Assembly (NCBI RefSeq): GCF_010233585.1 | Contig: NZ_CP045997.1 | Location: 9,879,793 to 9,943,792, forward strand | Direction: 5' to 3' | DNA: 64,000 nt | Origin: Spirosoma endbachense | GTDB taxonomy: Bacteria; Bacteroidota; Bacteroidia; Cytophagales; Spirosomataceae | In this document: one piece after another, positions 36,251-45,712 of the stretch | How the letters are laid out: the number at the start of each line of letters is the position of its first letter | How positions within the stretch are numbered: position 1 is the first letter of the stretch | The notes under the pieces: generated by a model | Databases searched by the model: none | Seen by the model: only the letters and a program-made list of their open reading frames with translations | Told to the model about the DNA's origin: nothing | Program-made: the position numbers and the translations under genes

Positions 36251-36340
36251 AATTGGGTAATCAGGGCATCTTTAGCGACGGGTTGGAAAGGTTTAACACC
36301 GCAATTATCCAATCATCCTGATGGCCTTGATTACCCAATT
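36251..36340 (+). terminator. Long imperfect hairpin after the repeat protein
   Basis: Arms aattgggtaatcagggcatc (36251-36270) and gatggcc-ttgattacccaatt (36320-36340) pair with a single bulge; the loop is ~49 nt. It begins 22 nt after a stop codon. It shares the tgggtaa arm end with hairpins at 28074 and 52296. No T-run. Confidence 0.5.
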
Positions 36341-36375
36341 GACTTTTCAACTCAGTTAACAATCAGCCAGATTGC

Positions 36376-37596
36376 TTGTTTATCAAAACGTTACATCAAC
36401 TACGCAACGTTTTGAAACGCACCACAAAGATCCTGTTAGCACTTGTTGTTCTGCTAATTATTGCCCGCTTACTGCTGCCTTACTTTGTATTGCGGTATGT
36501 CAATAAAACACTAGCCGACATGGGCGGCTATACAGGCCACGTAGAAGACATTGATATTCAGCTGATTCGGGGCGCTTACCAGATCGATGACCTGAGAGTC
36601 CGTAAGATTAACGGCAACATCAAGGAACCCTTTATTTTCATTCCGAAAACCGATTTATCTGTTGAATGGAAATCACTGTTTCGGGGTAGGCTGGTAAGCG
36701 AAGTTGAGTGTTATAATCCAGAACTTAACTTCGCCTTCAGCGATAACGAAGCGAGTAATCAGACCGGTGCTGAGGTCGACTGGACAGCTTTCCTGAAAAA
36801 ATTACTGCCAATCAGCATAAATCGATTCGCGATTATCGACGGCACGATTAATCTGGCAAGTTTAATTACCCAACCTCGCGCTGATTTATCCCTCAAAAAA
36901 TTTCAGGGTGAAATCCGAAACATTCGCAATGTGGAGGACAAAGACAAAAAACTACCTTCTCCAGTAGTGGCTTCGGGCGATGTGCCGGGTTATGGCGGTT
37001 CAATGGCCTTCAGCGCTAACATGAACCTACTGAAAGTTGTCCCGGATTTTGATTACAACCTGCGGTTTAGCGATTTGCAGCTAGTGAAGATCAATCCACT
37101 AGCCCGCGAATATGCCAACCTCGATTTTGAACAGGGAACAATGAGTGTTTACAGCGAAATGGCCATGCTCGACAGCAAGCTAAATGGCTACCTGAAGCCG
37201 CTGACAAAGGGCATGAAAATCTTCAAGCTCAATGAGCACGAAGGTCGCTCGGCTGGAAAATTCTTCACCGAACTGGTCGCACAGGCAGGAATCGCTGTTC
37301 TTAAGAATCAGAAGCATGATCAGGTGGCAACGAGAATTCCCCTCAATGGTACGATCGAAGAGATTAAAACCGCCATTTGGCCAACTATCTTCGGTGTATT
37401 GCGGAACGCTTATATTGAAGCCTTTAAAGGTGAGTTTGATAACAATATTACCCTACAGGATGCCGTCAAGAGCTTTAAAGACGATTATAAAGCGAAACGG
37501 ACAGAACGTAAAGCCGAAAAAAAAGAGAAACGCGAAGAGCGTAAGGCCGAACGCCGAAAAAAGCGGGAGGCTCGTAAACGGGAAAAAGCCAATTAG
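36376..37596 (+). CDS. AsmA/DUF748-like inner-membrane protein with a basic tail
   Basis: 406 residues. No ATG is available before residue 50, and a stop lies upstream at 36340-36342, so the start is the TTG at 36376. One N-terminal membrane helix (LLALVVLLIIARLLLPYFVL) is followed by a periplasmic domain like those of AsmA/DUF748 proteins (VEDIDIQLIRGAYQIDDLRV, then EVECYNPELNFAFS). These help move or bind lipids in the envelope. The last ~40 residues are almost all Lys, Arg and Glu, an unusual charged tail. Confidence 0.8.
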   Translation: MFIKTLHQLRNVLKRTTKILLALVVLLIIARLLLPYFVLRYVNKTLADMGGYTGHVEDIDIQLIRGAYQIDDLRVRKINGNIKEPFIFIPKTDLSVEWKSLFRGRLVSEVECYNPELNFAFSDNEASNQTGAEVDWTAFLKKLLPISINRFAIIDGTINLASLITQPRADLSLKKFQGEIRNIRNVEDKDKKLPSPVVASGDVPGYGGSMAFSANMNLLKVVPDFDYNLRFSDLQLVKINPLAREYANLDFEQGTMSVYSEMAMLDSKLNGYLKPLTKGMKIFKLNEHEGRSAGKFFTELVAQAGIAVLKNQKHDQVATRIPLNGTIEEIKTAIWPTIFGVLRNAYIEAFKGEFDNNITLQDAVKSFKDDYKAKRTERKAEKKEKREERKAERRKKREARKREKAN

Positions 37597-37601
37597 CTGA
37601 C

Positions 37602-37910
37602 TTATTGCCAGGTACCCCCTTTACTGAACACGAATCCTATAGCCAGAACGCCCAGCCAGCCCAGGTACGATACCGCTAAAACAGCAAAGCCGAACCCAAC
37701 TTTACCCTGAACCATAGCCAGCCCATAAGCCCAGACCAGCAGCGCCAGTACAATTGCACAGCCAGCCAGAAAAATCAAACTGTCACCTTTCCTGTAGGCG
37801 GGGCCCGGCGGAAAGAGTATCGAGAAAAAAGTCATGGTGAAATAAAACAACCCAATCAACCCAGTTATGGCAAGGGCTGCATAGAAAATAAGGTTTAGGA
37901 GAAGATTCAT
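37602..37910 (-). CDS. Small three-helix membrane protein
   Basis: 102 residues and three hydrophobic helices (LIFYAALAITGLIGLFYF, FLAGCAIVLALLVWAYGL, GFAVLAVSYLGWLGVLAIGF). No known family. It ends 5 nt from the convergent AsmA-like gene and lies 63 nt downstream of the DUF3592 gene on the same strand, so the two may be co-transcribed. Function unknown. Confidence 0.7.
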   Translation of the reverse strand: MNLLLNLIFYAALAITGLIGLFYFTMTFFSILFPPGPAYRKGDSLIFLAGCAIVLALLVWAYGLAMVQGKVGFGFAVLAVSYLGWLGVLAIGFVFSKGGTWQ

Positions 37911-37973
37911 GGTACTGATAATGAGTTAACAACAAATCAACAAGCTTCTTTAATGAGCGGACAATGAGCCAGC

Positions 37974-38456
37974 TTAAGGTGTATGCCGATGCCAGGCCCC
38001 ATTCGTGTACACATAGGTTACGGAGTTGAAGAAAGACAGGAAAAGGCCTGCGATCATGAAAACGACGCCAAGGGCACCCAGAACCAGCGGCACCAGCCAA
38101 ATGCTCATGAAGGCGTCTACTCTGGCATCAGATGGATTTTGCCGGTCATATAAGACGGGCACTGACTCACCAACCTGATAATCGGATGACGACGACCCAA
38201 CCGATGAGCGAAATGTGATTGACTGACCGGCTGGACCACTAAACTGAACAACTGGGTAATAGGCCGTAGAATAGCGATCACGGTCATTGGAACGATCAAC
38301 AGACTGCCGTTTATCGAGACCGATCACGCGGCCAGTCACTTTATCGGTCTCGCTGAGCCATTGTCTGGTGTTTCTATAGCTGAAAAAGGCACCGGCCAAT
38401 AAACCGATGCTAACTAGACCGAATACGGCGCCAAGCCTTCGGGCAAATGGGTCCAT
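37974..38456 (-). CDS. DUF3592 membrane protein
   Basis: 160 residues. Helix at ~8-28, then a soluble beta domain with VTGRVIGLDKRQS, YYPVVQFSGPAGQSITFRSS and VGESVPVLYDRQNPSDARVD, then two C-terminal helices. This is the DUF3592 layout, common in bacteria and of unknown role. It lies upstream of the three-helix protein gene. Confidence 0.85.
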   Translation of the reverse strand: MDPFARRLGAVFGLVSIGLLAGAFFSYRNTRQWLSETDKVTGRVIGLDKRQSVDRSNDRDRYSTAYYPVVQFSGPAGQSITFRSSVGSSSSDYQVGESVPVLYDRQNPSDARVDAFMSIWLVPLVLGALGVVFMIAGLFLSFFNSVTYVYTNGAWHRHTP

Positions 38457-38734
38457 GAGTAGATTAATCTGGTTTAACTACACCACAAAAAACCAGCTCA
38501 TAACCCCTCTTCAACAAACATAATCGCCTGAAACGTTGCTTTTGGCGAACCAACCGTTCGTCATGGCCCTCGAATGGCTTCTCGTCGAAACGATTCATTG
38601 ACAATCCTCTACGTTTCATTGACAAATTCGTGCTGTTTGCACGGATAAAATTGGCCAAATAGCTTAGTCAGAACCAACTTTGTGTCTCACTAACAACCGT
38701 TTACCGCATCGTCCCCTTGCAGAGCGCTGTCACA

Positions 38735-39025
38735 ATGAAATTGTATTTCTTAAATCTCCGGACCTCGTTACTGGCCTGGCTAGGCTACAAAACCCAGCCG
38801 GCAAAACAAAGCGGCATGCCGTTCTGGATGGGGTTCCTTTTATACTGTCTGGCTTATCCATTACTGGCATTTACTGTGGTGTGGGCTATCTGTCAGGTTA
38901 TTCAGGGTGAAACCTTATGGTGGCACAGTCTGCTACCGGATAGTGAGGAAGTTCACGACTCTCTGCAGCATTATCGATGCTTTTTTGTCGTAGATGAACG
39001 TTTTAATAGTCCTACCAATTGTTGA
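38735..39025 (+). CDS. Small membrane protein, first gene of a four-gene group
   Basis: 96 residues from MKLYFLNLRTSLLAWLG. One strong hydrophobic segment (MGFLLYCLAYPLLAFTVVWAICQVI) is followed by a soluble tail. The next gene starts 3 nt after its stop. Family unknown; it may be a membrane partner of the next protein. Confidence 0.6.
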   Translation: MKLYFLNLRTSLLAWLGYKTQPAKQSGMPFWMGFLLYCLAYPLLAFTVVWAICQVIQGETLWWHSLLPDSEEVHDSLQHYRCFFVVDERFNSPTNC

Positions 39026-39028
39026 CAA

Positions 39029-39568
39029 ATGCCCTACAAGACCGTTTATTCAATAGCGGGTCAGCCATCAATAGACCGAGTCTTTCTGGGAATTTCCGCT
39101 GGATTGCTTATAGCCACTTTCCTCGTTTTCTTCGTGACAAACTTGGCGTCCTGGCGGTACACTTTGCTGGCATTCAGCCTGCTGTTCATTCTGTTTACGC
39201 TGGTCATGCCTTACTGGGACCACCATCGTCTGGTGAATAAGCTATCGACTCCCGAATGTAAGGTTGCAGAGGGTAAAATAATGGGCTATTGGCGGAAAGA
39301 CTGGTATCAAAAAGACACTCATCGCAGCTATAGCTATGAATCGTTTCGGGTAGATACAGTTCAGTTTGGTTACCACCGACTGGTTGAAATGGCCGGGTTT
39401 CACAACGCTGAGGCTCATCATTTTCCGATCCTCAACGGGTTGATCGTACGAATTTACTACGTGCCCGAGCGTCAATTAGACGACGAAACCCAGTTCAACC
39501 GAATCCTTAAACTCGATATAACAACCAGTCAAACCATACTCCAGAGCACCTTAACTACTGTTTTATAA
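39029..39568 (+). CDS. Two-helix membrane protein of unknown function
   Basis: 179 residues with two adjacent helices (FLGISAGLLIATFLVFFVTN and YTLLAFSLLFILFTLVMP) and then a ~110-residue soluble domain rich in strands (EGKIMGYWRKDWY, then GLIVRIYYVPE). The layout recalls DUF3592-like proteins but has no firm match. Its stop codon overlaps the start of the lipoprotein gene that follows by one base, so they are coupled. Confidence 0.65.
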   Translation: MPYKTVYSIAGQPSIDRVFLGISAGLLIATFLVFFVTNLASWRYTLLAFSLLFILFTLVMPYWDHHRLVNKLSTPECKVAEGKIMGYWRKDWYQKDTHRSYSYESFRVDTVQFGYHRLVEMAGFHNAEAHHFPILNGLIVRIYYVPERQLDDETQFNRILKLDITTSQTILQSTLTTVL

Positions 39569-40110
39569 TGAATTTACCCTCAATTAGCTATTTACTGACA
39601 GCCAGCTTACTTATTCCGGCCTGTCAATCGACCGACAAACCGAACAATAATACGGCAGGCAAAGAAACCGTCATAGATACAATTCTTATCGCGGAAGCCA
39701 GGCTGAACGAAGGTACACGGTTCAATCCGACGGATCAGGCGATCACCCGCGATGATGTAAAAAGCTTTACGGGTAATGAACCAGAAAAGCCTGTTTATAA
39801 AGCCGATACGCTGGCCGCTACCGATAAGGTGTTTGCTGTCCTGTTTAGTCGGCTCTATTCAAATGAAACGATTGGGTGGCTCGTCACCTTCAATCGATCA
39901 ACTCAGCAACAGCTCGATAAACTGCAAGTGTATTATGACAATGCTGAAGGAATGACACAAACCGAGACCCGATGGCTTCCGCAACAACAACAGGCAATTG
40001 TAAAAACAGAGACTTATGAGGAAGAAGGCCAACCCAAAATCACTACCCTTATCTATCAACTAATGCCCGACGGCAAGCTTCGACAGGCGACACCCAACAC
40101 CAATAAGTAG
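39568..40110 (+). CDS. Lipoprotein of unknown function
   Basis: 180 residues with signal and lipobox (LLTASLLIPACQS), so it should be lipid-anchored. The mature part is soluble and polar. No family recognised. It overlaps the preceding membrane protein gene by one base and is followed 12 nt later by another small gene; all read as one operon. Confidence 0.75.
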   Translation: MNLPSISYLLTASLLIPACQSTDKPNNNTAGKETVIDTILIAEARLNEGTRFNPTDQAITRDDVKSFTGNEPEKPVYKADTLAATDKVFAVLFSRLYSNETIGWLVTFNRSTQQQLDKLQVYYDNAEGMTQTETRWLPQQQQAIVKTETYEEEGQPKITTLIYQLMPDGKLRQATPNTNK

Positions 40111-40122
40111 TACAAAATCATT

Positions 40123-40452
40123 ATGCTGGAAGAGCTATTTTCTCCCCAAAAAACGTTTAAAGTGGCAATCGGTAGCTACGAAATGAAAATGAGTCACTGG
40201 GTCGATCAACCCTACCTGATCCGGGTCAGTGATGACGTTGAACTGTTTAATCTCAACGGCGATCCCTGGTCGGCATCAGACGTAACCTGGCTCGACGACT
40301 CAACCGTCAAAATGCATTTACGCAGATACCCCGGCCATATTTTCTGTACTATACAATTAAATGCGTTGACCGATCAAGGCTCGGCAATCAGTCCGTCGGG
40401 CACTTATGCTGGATCGCTTTCTCAAGTGCAGAACTGGGTCATGAACCTTTAG
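40123..40452 (+). CDS. Small beta-rich protein of unknown function
   Basis: 109 residues, no signal peptide. Strand-rich pattern with FKVAIGSYEMKMSHWVDQP, LFNLNGDPWSASDVTWLDDS and VKMHLRRYPGHIFCTIQLN. It looks like a single small beta-sandwich. Last gene of the group that begins at 38735; a bidirectional hairpin follows. Confidence 0.65.
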   Translation: MLEELFSPQKTFKVAIGSYEMKMSHWVDQPYLIRVSDDVELFNLNGDPWSASDVTWLDDSTVKMHLRRYPGHIFCTIQLNALTDQGSAISPSGTYAGSLSQVQNWVMNL

Positions 40453-40530
40453 AGAAAAGCTTTATGCGTAAACAACAAGTACCATGAAAAAGTACGTCCT
40501 CTTAACCATACAAAACCTTACAGGGCTTTT

Positions 40531-40568
40531 AGCGAAGTAGCATGACCACAAGGCCACGCTACTTCGCT
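40531..40568. terminator. Hairpin between convergent genes
   Basis: Perfect 11-bp arms agcgaagtagc / gctacttcgct around a 16-nt loop, followed on the plus strand by attttctt. It serves the convergent ends of the four-gene group and the small secreted protein gene. Confidence 0.75.
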
Positions 40569-40574
40569 ATTTTC

Positions 40575-40949
40575 TTACTGTTTCCTGCGATCCATCGTAT
40601 CTGGACGAGCACCCGATGCCGTTCGGCGTGGCGAAAACTTGGGTTTGACTTTATGCTCCCCGGCCTGCTTCGCTTTCTTATAGCTGGGAATGGCGTTGTC
40701 TTTACTCTCCAGATTATCACTTAACGACGGCTTGGGTATTGGTTTCGAGGAACGCCGGGAGGCATCAGGCGCCGTAGACGTAGAGCTACTTTTCGTTGTC
40801 GCTTTAGCCGATGTCGCCGTTTGTTTCGATGGCCTGGTGACCGTTGAAGCGGACACCGATTTCGACGGGCTACTTTTTGCCGTTTGTGGTGCAGTCTGGG
40901 CCAACGTTGTGGTCGTTATCAGTAAGGCACCGATCATCAATTTAATCAT
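40575..40949 (-). CDS. Small exported Ser/Thr/Lys-rich protein
   Basis: 124 residues with a signal peptide ending TLAQ. The mature part is low-complexity, rich in Ser, Thr, Lys, Ala and Pro, and basic (KSSPSKSVSASTVTRPSKQ). Nothing suggests catalysis; it may coat or bind anionic polymers. Function unknown. A similar small basic exported protein is encoded next to it. Confidence 0.65.
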   Translation of the reverse strand: MIKLMIGALLITTTTLAQTAPQTAKSSPSKSVSASTVTRPSKQTATSAKATTKSSSTSTAPDASRRSSKPIPKPSLSDNLESKDNAIPSYKKAKQAGEHKVKPKFSPRRTASGARPDTMDRRKQ

Positions 40950-41101
40950 AACGTTTTGCTGGTTTATCTTACACGACTCTGTTTCAGCTAATTTGTTTGA
41001 CTATTTTAGCCAGGGTCTGTTTAGGGACATGTGCTCTGTGGAGTTAGCAGTTTAGCGATTCACGAATTGATCGGCGGAACAAACCATGTGGCTACTTTTC
41101 G

Positions 41102-41398
41102 TTACCGAATCGTATCTACACGTGTGGCTCCTCCCCGCCGAAGTGAATCGGGCGGAAGTCGGCGTGGCTTCCGGTCAGGTTTGGTGCGGTTTTTGGGTAA
41201 AGTGGTGTCCATGCCCTTTTCCAGTTCTTTCTGTTCCTGGGCACTTACCTTTTTTAGCCTTGGCTTAGGCGGATTGGCCCGCCGATTATCCTCCGTCGAC
41301 GTTGTCTGTTGTAAGGTTGGCGACTGATTGCTTTGTGCATAGACACTGGCCACTAAGCCAGCGCATAACAGGATGGTACTAAACACGATCCGTTTCAT
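41102..41398 (-). CDS. Small exported basic Pro/Arg-rich protein
   Basis: 98 residues with a signal peptide ending SVYAQ. The mature part is basic and Pro-rich (ANPPKPRLKKVSAQEQKELE, then RRLPPDSLRRGGATRVD). It resembles its upstream-strand neighbour in size and composition but not clearly in sequence. Function unknown. Confidence 0.65.
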   Translation of the reverse strand: MKRIVFSTILLCAGLVASVYAQSNQSPTLQQTTSTEDNRRANPPKPRLKKVSAQEQKELEKGMDTTLPKNRTKPDRKPRRLPPDSLRRGGATRVDTIR

Positions 41399-41545
41399 AA
41401 CATTGAGTATTTGTGTCTATACTCAACGAATGCCATACTAAGAAGGTTATTTTGTTGGTGGGTTATCGAGCAAGTGTCCAGGCTCGGCCGTTGAAAACCG
41501 GCCCGATTTCGGAGTAAACCAGGCCGGCCGGTTGAACGCTACTTA

Positions 41546-43411
41546 TTACTTATCCTCATCATCTGTTATTGATACTGAACTTAAGCCAGCAGCCGTTTTT
41601 ACCATTCGGACGAATTCACTACGATAGCCTTCGGAATCACCATTCAGCGATCCTTTAGCCAGTTTCACCACCTGGCCATACTGAGCTGACCCTTTGAAGG
41701 TGGATTCGCCCAGCAATAACCCGAATTCAGCCACGGCAGTCGCAAATCGGAAATCGGCCGAAGCCCGATCGAGTGTCACCGCTTGCCTTTGCACACTATG
41801 CTCCAATTGTCGGCTAACAGAATCAGTAGGTTGTTTGTAGCGTACCTTCAGCGTGAGCAGTTCGCCAGACTGGCCCGATGCTTTTGTTTCAACGAGCGTC
41901 TGGTATTTTAATGAATCGCGTTTGGGTAGATACGGACTTGTCATACCAGCCGGAATCAGTTCATAGATGGCCGTTACACTATGGCCTGCCCCTAAATCAC
42001 CGGCATCTTTACGGTCATCTTTAAAGTCTTCGTTGTTAAGCCGCCGATTTTCGTAGCCCAGTAACCGATACGCCTGTACATAGACCGGATTGAACTCCAA
42101 TTGCAACTTAACATCTTTGGCTACCGTAAATAACGTACCCCCAAACTCAGTAATGAACACTTTACGGGCCTCGGGCAAATTGTCGATATATGCGTAATTG
42201 CCATTTCCTTTGTCAGCGAGCGTTTCCAGATTAGCATCCTTCAAATTACCCATTCCAAAGCCAAGTACGCTCAGGGAAACGCCTTTCTTACGTTCCTGTT
42301 CGATCAAACGCTGCAACTCGCCATCGCCCGAAATACCCACGTTAAAATCACCATCTGTAGCCAGAATAACCCGGTTGTTTCCTTTTTCAACCAGGTTATC
42401 ATGCGCCACTTTATAAGCTAGTTCGATACCGGCTCCGCCAGCGGTTGAGCCTCCGGCATGAAGCTGATTAATGGCATCTTTGATTCGTTGCGGTTGGTTT
42501 CCGGGCGTTGGTGGCAACACAAGTCCAGCCGCTCCGGCATATACGACAATGGCTACGCGATCAATAGGCCGCAGTTGATCGACCAACAGATTGAGAGATG
42601 CCTGCACGAGTGGCAGTTTATTTTCATCACTCATTGACCCCGACACATCAATCAAAAATACCAGGTTCGCTGGTGGTAGACGATCATTCGCTACCCTACG
42701 CGCCTGCAACCCAATCCGCAGTAATTGCAGTCCGGGATTCCAGGGCGATTCGGCCAGTTCCGTTGTTATCGACACGGGAGCCTCGCCGGTTGGCTGTGGG
42801 TATTGGTAGGAAAAATAATTGATCATTTCTTCCAGCCGAACCGCGTCTTTGGGTGGACGCTTTGCGTTATTGAGCATTCTCCGAATGTTGCTATACGACG
42901 CCCGATCTACATCGGCCGAGAAGGTAGTAACTGGCTGGCGACGAACATCCTGAAAACCGGTTTCTTCAATGGCTTTGTAACTTTCGGTTGACGGATTTGG
43001 CGGGCGATAATAAGGGCTTGGGCGGGAATTTATCGGTCCAACACTACCCGTAATACTTCGCTTTTGCGCTACTTTATACCCAGTTACAACCACTTCTTTC
43101 AAGGCTTGACCGTCAGGACTTAATGTCACATTGATAGATTGGCGCTTCCCAATGGCAATTTCCTGCGTTCGATAACCCACTAAACGAAACACCAGACTTA
43201 CCGTATCCTTTGGCACACCAATCGAGTAGTATCCCTTAGCATCTGTGGCAACTCCCCGATTAGTTCCCTTAGCAACAACTGTTACGCCTGGCAATGGGCT
43301 ATTCGTAGAGTGGTCAGTTACGATACCCGTAATTGTCCTCACTATTTCCGTTTGGGCTCTGACACCAACCGTTAACCCAAGCAGCATCCAGCAAACAAAG
43401 AAAGTTTTCAT
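41546..43411 (-). CDS. VWA-domain protein (YfbK type) with a carboxypeptidase-regulatory N-terminal domain
   Basis: 621 residues. After the signal peptide (ending GVRAQ) comes a carboxypeptidase-like regulatory fold (ITGIVTDHSTNSPLPGVTVV) and a short plug-like LKEVVVTGY as found on TonB receptors, but no barrel. Residues ~150-240 are the YfbK N-terminal region (FSADVDRASYSNIRRMLN). The VWA domain follows with the metal site DVSGSMS and ATDGDFNVG, and a DUF3520-type C-terminus. VWA domains bind proteins through Mg2+. The divergent ECF sigma/anti-sigma genes next to it may control it. Confidence 0.92.
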   Translation of the reverse strand: MKTFFVCWMLLGLTVGVRAQTEIVRTITGIVTDHSTNSPLPGVTVVAKGTNRGVATDAKGYYSIGVPKDTVSLVFRLVGYRTQEIAIGKRQSINVTLSPDGQALKEVVVTGYKVAQKRSITGSVGPINSRPSPYYRPPNPSTESYKAIEETGFQDVRRQPVTTFSADVDRASYSNIRRMLNNAKRPPKDAVRLEEMINYFSYQYPQPTGEAPVSITTELAESPWNPGLQLLRIGLQARRVANDRLPPANLVFLIDVSGSMSDENKLPLVQASLNLLVDQLRPIDRVAIVVYAGAAGLVLPPTPGNQPQRIKDAINQLHAGGSTAGGAGIELAYKVAHDNLVEKGNNRVILATDGDFNVGISGDGELQRLIEQERKKGVSLSVLGFGMGNLKDANLETLADKGNGNYAYIDNLPEARKVFITEFGGTLFTVAKDVKLQLEFNPVYVQAYRLLGYENRRLNNEDFKDDRKDAGDLGAGHSVTAIYELIPAGMTSPYLPKRDSLKYQTLVETKASGQSGELLTLKVRYKQPTDSVSRQLEHSVQRQAVTLDRASADFRFATAVAEFGLLLGESTFKGSAQYGQVVKLAKGSLNGDSEGYRSEFVRMVKTAAGLSSVSITDDEDK

Positions 43412-43503
43412 GCATGTATGGAATTTAGGACAGTATTACATCCGTTTTATAGATGTGCAATTAATAGACGGCATCAACAGCATTATACCGTTCAACTGGG
43501 TCT

Positions 43504-44100
43504 ATGTTTCTTAAACGGTTTCGTAAATCAAAACTTACTACCGATGCGGAGTATGTTGCGGCTTACCGCGCCACGGGTGATTTATCCGTGCTTGGGGAGT
43601 TGTATGAACGACACATGGAGCTGGTCTATGCCGTTTGTTATAACTATCTGCGCGACGAAGACGAAGCTAAAGACGCCGTTATGCACCTGTTTGAGCAGTT
43701 AATTACGGATCTGCGCAAACATGACGTACAACAATTTCAGTCGTGGCTACACAGTGTTGCCCGGAACTACTGCCTGATGCAGTTACGCAAGAGTCAGGCG
43801 CACCCAAAAGCGGTTCAGCTAACCGGCTTAACCGCAGACAGTGATATGGACGATAATCCGGTCACGGCAACCATAGCGGATGAGTCGGACAACCGAACGC
43901 TTGATCTTGAAGAAGATCTTAGCCGAATGGAAGCGTGTCTTCAAACGTTACCGAGCGAACAGCGCACGTGTCTGACTTTATTTTATCTTGACCAAAAAAG
44001 TTATGTGGAAGTCGCTGACCTGACGGGATACGACCTGAAACAAGTGAAAAGTTATTTGCAAAACGGCCGACGAATGCTGAAACTTTGTATGAGTAAGTAA
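43504..44100 (+). CDS. ECF-type RNA polymerase sigma factor
   Basis: 198 residues. Region 2 is LGELYERHMELVYAVCYNYL, then FQSWLHSVARNYCLMQLRKS; region 4 is LPSEQRTCLTLFYLDQKSYVEVADLTGY with the recognition helix LKQVKSYLQNGRRML. It is followed 27 nt later by a one-helix anti-sigma-like gene. The divergent VWA gene starts only 92 nt away, so both directions may share control. Confidence 0.92.
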   Translation: MFLKRFRKSKLTTDAEYVAAYRATGDLSVLGELYERHMELVYAVCYNYLRDEDEAKDAVMHLFEQLITDLRKHDVQQFQSWLHSVARNYCLMQLRKSQAHPKAVQLTGLTADSDMDDNPVTATIADESDNRTLDLEEDLSRMEACLQTLPSEQRTCLTLFYLDQKSYVEVADLTGYDLKQVKSYLQNGRRMLKLCMSK

Positions 44101-44127
44101 TCTGGAACGCCTGTTTGCCTTACCAAT

Positions 44128-44550
44128 ATGAATGATCAATTGACCTTTGACGATTTGCGCGCCTATCAGGCCGGACGGCTGAATGGTCCGGCCCGGCACC
44201 GGGTCGAGCGGTTACTGCTCGAAGACCCCTTCTATGCCGATGCCCTGGCAGGTTTAGAAGCGATGCAGCAAACCGCCACACCGACAACACAACAACTGGC
44301 GAACCTACGTGATGCGCTTCAAGAGCGTATTCACTCATCAGCGACGAAAAAAAGGCTTTGGCCGCTCTGGATAGCCACAACTACTGCTGCCATTCTGCTT
44401 ATGCTGGCCGTGGCCATTTATATCATATTCTTTGTAGCCAAGCATCCGACCAAACAGAAACCAAATAACAAACCTAAAACGACCCTGAAAATCAGACAGA
44501 TAAGCCCGTTTATGGCATCTCTTCAACCTTATTCGTATCCTTGCGGATAG
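44128..44550 (+). CDS. Anti-sigma-like single-pass membrane protein
   Basis: 140 residues. An N-terminal cytoplasmic domain (LTFDDLRAYQAGRLNGPARHRVERLLLEDP-type head, split here by helices) precedes one helix (WIATTTAAILLMLAVAIYII) and a short basic tail. The head resembles zinc-free anti-sigma domains of Bacteroidota, and its place after the sigma gene supports that role. Confidence 0.8.
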   Translation: MNDQLTFDDLRAYQAGRLNGPARHRVERLLLEDPFYADALAGLEAMQQTATPTTQQLANLRDALQERIHSSATKKRLWPLWIATTTAAILLMLAVAIYIIFFVAKHPTKQKPNNKPKTTLKIRQISPFMASLQPYSYPCG

Positions 44551-44757
44551 GCTACTGAGCGAAATTAGATTCGTCTGAAAAGGCGAAAAAAAATAGTTTA
44601 TTGACCGTTTTCGTTCATAACTCGGTACAATTAATTCCCAATAAAAACCTACATAAAGTCGAATATATAAAACCGGAACATAAGAAGTAGTTTGATAGAG
44701 TAAAACATTTAGGAAAGCTAGGACGTTAACCCGGCATAACAACTCATTCTATAGTCT

Positions 44758-45459
44758 ATGTTTCGCTCAATTTCGCTACGTTCACTCGCCATTCCATGCG
44801 TAGCCCTTTTAACTTGCTTATCAACTACTTACGCACAGCAACGTTTCAGCGCAGGGCCGCGCGTTGGCTTGAATTTATCCACATTGCGGGGTGATGTGGA
44901 AGGCTACAAAATGACTCCTGGTCTTGTAGCGGGCGCTTTTCTGATGTACAGTTCATTAAATCACTTCGGCATCTCCGCCGACGTATTATATTCTCAACGC
45001 GGTGGTAAATTTACGGGAGTTAACCCAGGCAACGTACCCGTTGAACTGAAACAGCAAATTAACTATCTGGAAATCCCGGTGGCATTACGCTACTTCCTGA
45101 CATTGAGTGGTAATTTCCGGCCAAATCTTTTCTTCGGTCCAACGCTGGCTATACCATTAAGCGCCAAACGAGTTAATCAAAAGATCGGCGGATCAACCCA
45201 GCCGGATGTAACGAACTCAGAAGCGTTCAATAATCCCGACCTTGGCTTATTTGCCGGTTTCCAGTTAAACTTTCCAGGTTTGGGCGAACGGCAACGTTTT
45301 TTGATCGATGCCCGCTATACCTATGGCCTGGCCGATGCGACAAGCCAGCCGATCTCCGGTGGCATTGGGGGGCAAAACATTTACAACTCCACAATTACCT
45401 TAACACTAGGCTATGGCTTTGGTGTTGGTCCTGAATATCGTAGTCGGTATCGGCGGTAG
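44758..45459 (+). CDS. PorT-family outer-membrane beta-barrel protein
   Basis: 233 residues with a signal peptide ending TYAQ. PorT/OMP_b-brl_2 marks are AGPRVGLNLSTLRGDVEGYK at the start, GISADVLYSQRGGKF, YLEIPVALRYFL and the closing ITLTLGYGFGVG. It forms a small outer-membrane barrel. It follows the sigma/anti-sigma pair by ~200 nt and ends in a very strong terminator, so it could be part of their regulon. Confidence 0.9.
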   Translation: MFRSISLRSLAIPCVALLTCLSTTYAQQRFSAGPRVGLNLSTLRGDVEGYKMTPGLVAGAFLMYSSLNHFGISADVLYSQRGGKFTGVNPGNVPVELKQQINYLEIPVALRYFLTLSGNFRPNLFFGPTLAIPLSAKRVNQKIGGSTQPDVTNSEAFNNPDLGLFAGFQLNFPGLGERQRFLIDARYTYGLADATSQPISGGIGGQNIYNSTITLTLGYGFGVGPEYRSRYRR

Positions 45460-45475
45460 ATACTACCGAAAAATC

Positions 45476-45527
45476 ATTCCAATAAAAAAGCGCCCCTGTC
45501 TGGACAGGGGCGCTTTTTTATTGGAAT
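45476..45527. terminator. Strong bidirectional Rho-independent terminator
   Basis: A perfect 25-bp stem with a 2-nt loop; its core is gcgcccctgtc / gacaggggcgc with A-run before and T-run after, so it works on either strand. It follows the PorT gene by 16 nt. Confidence 0.95.
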
Positions 45528-45712
45528 GTAATAACTATTTATCCCATTAATAGACTGAAAACCAATCTATAACCTTCAAAATAATCACATTTTAACGCCA
45601 TATAATATGATTTTAATCTTTTTTTAATCTGATGCAATCTATTCAGCCTGCACGATCGTATAGGCTTTTATTGTGTACTCGTCTATGAAACTTTTTTCTA
45701 CAATCAACAGCC

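Noticed and set aside
38464..38658. 64-codon minus-strand frame next to the DUF3592 gene
   Set aside because: No homology, no start context and basic composition typical of chance frames.
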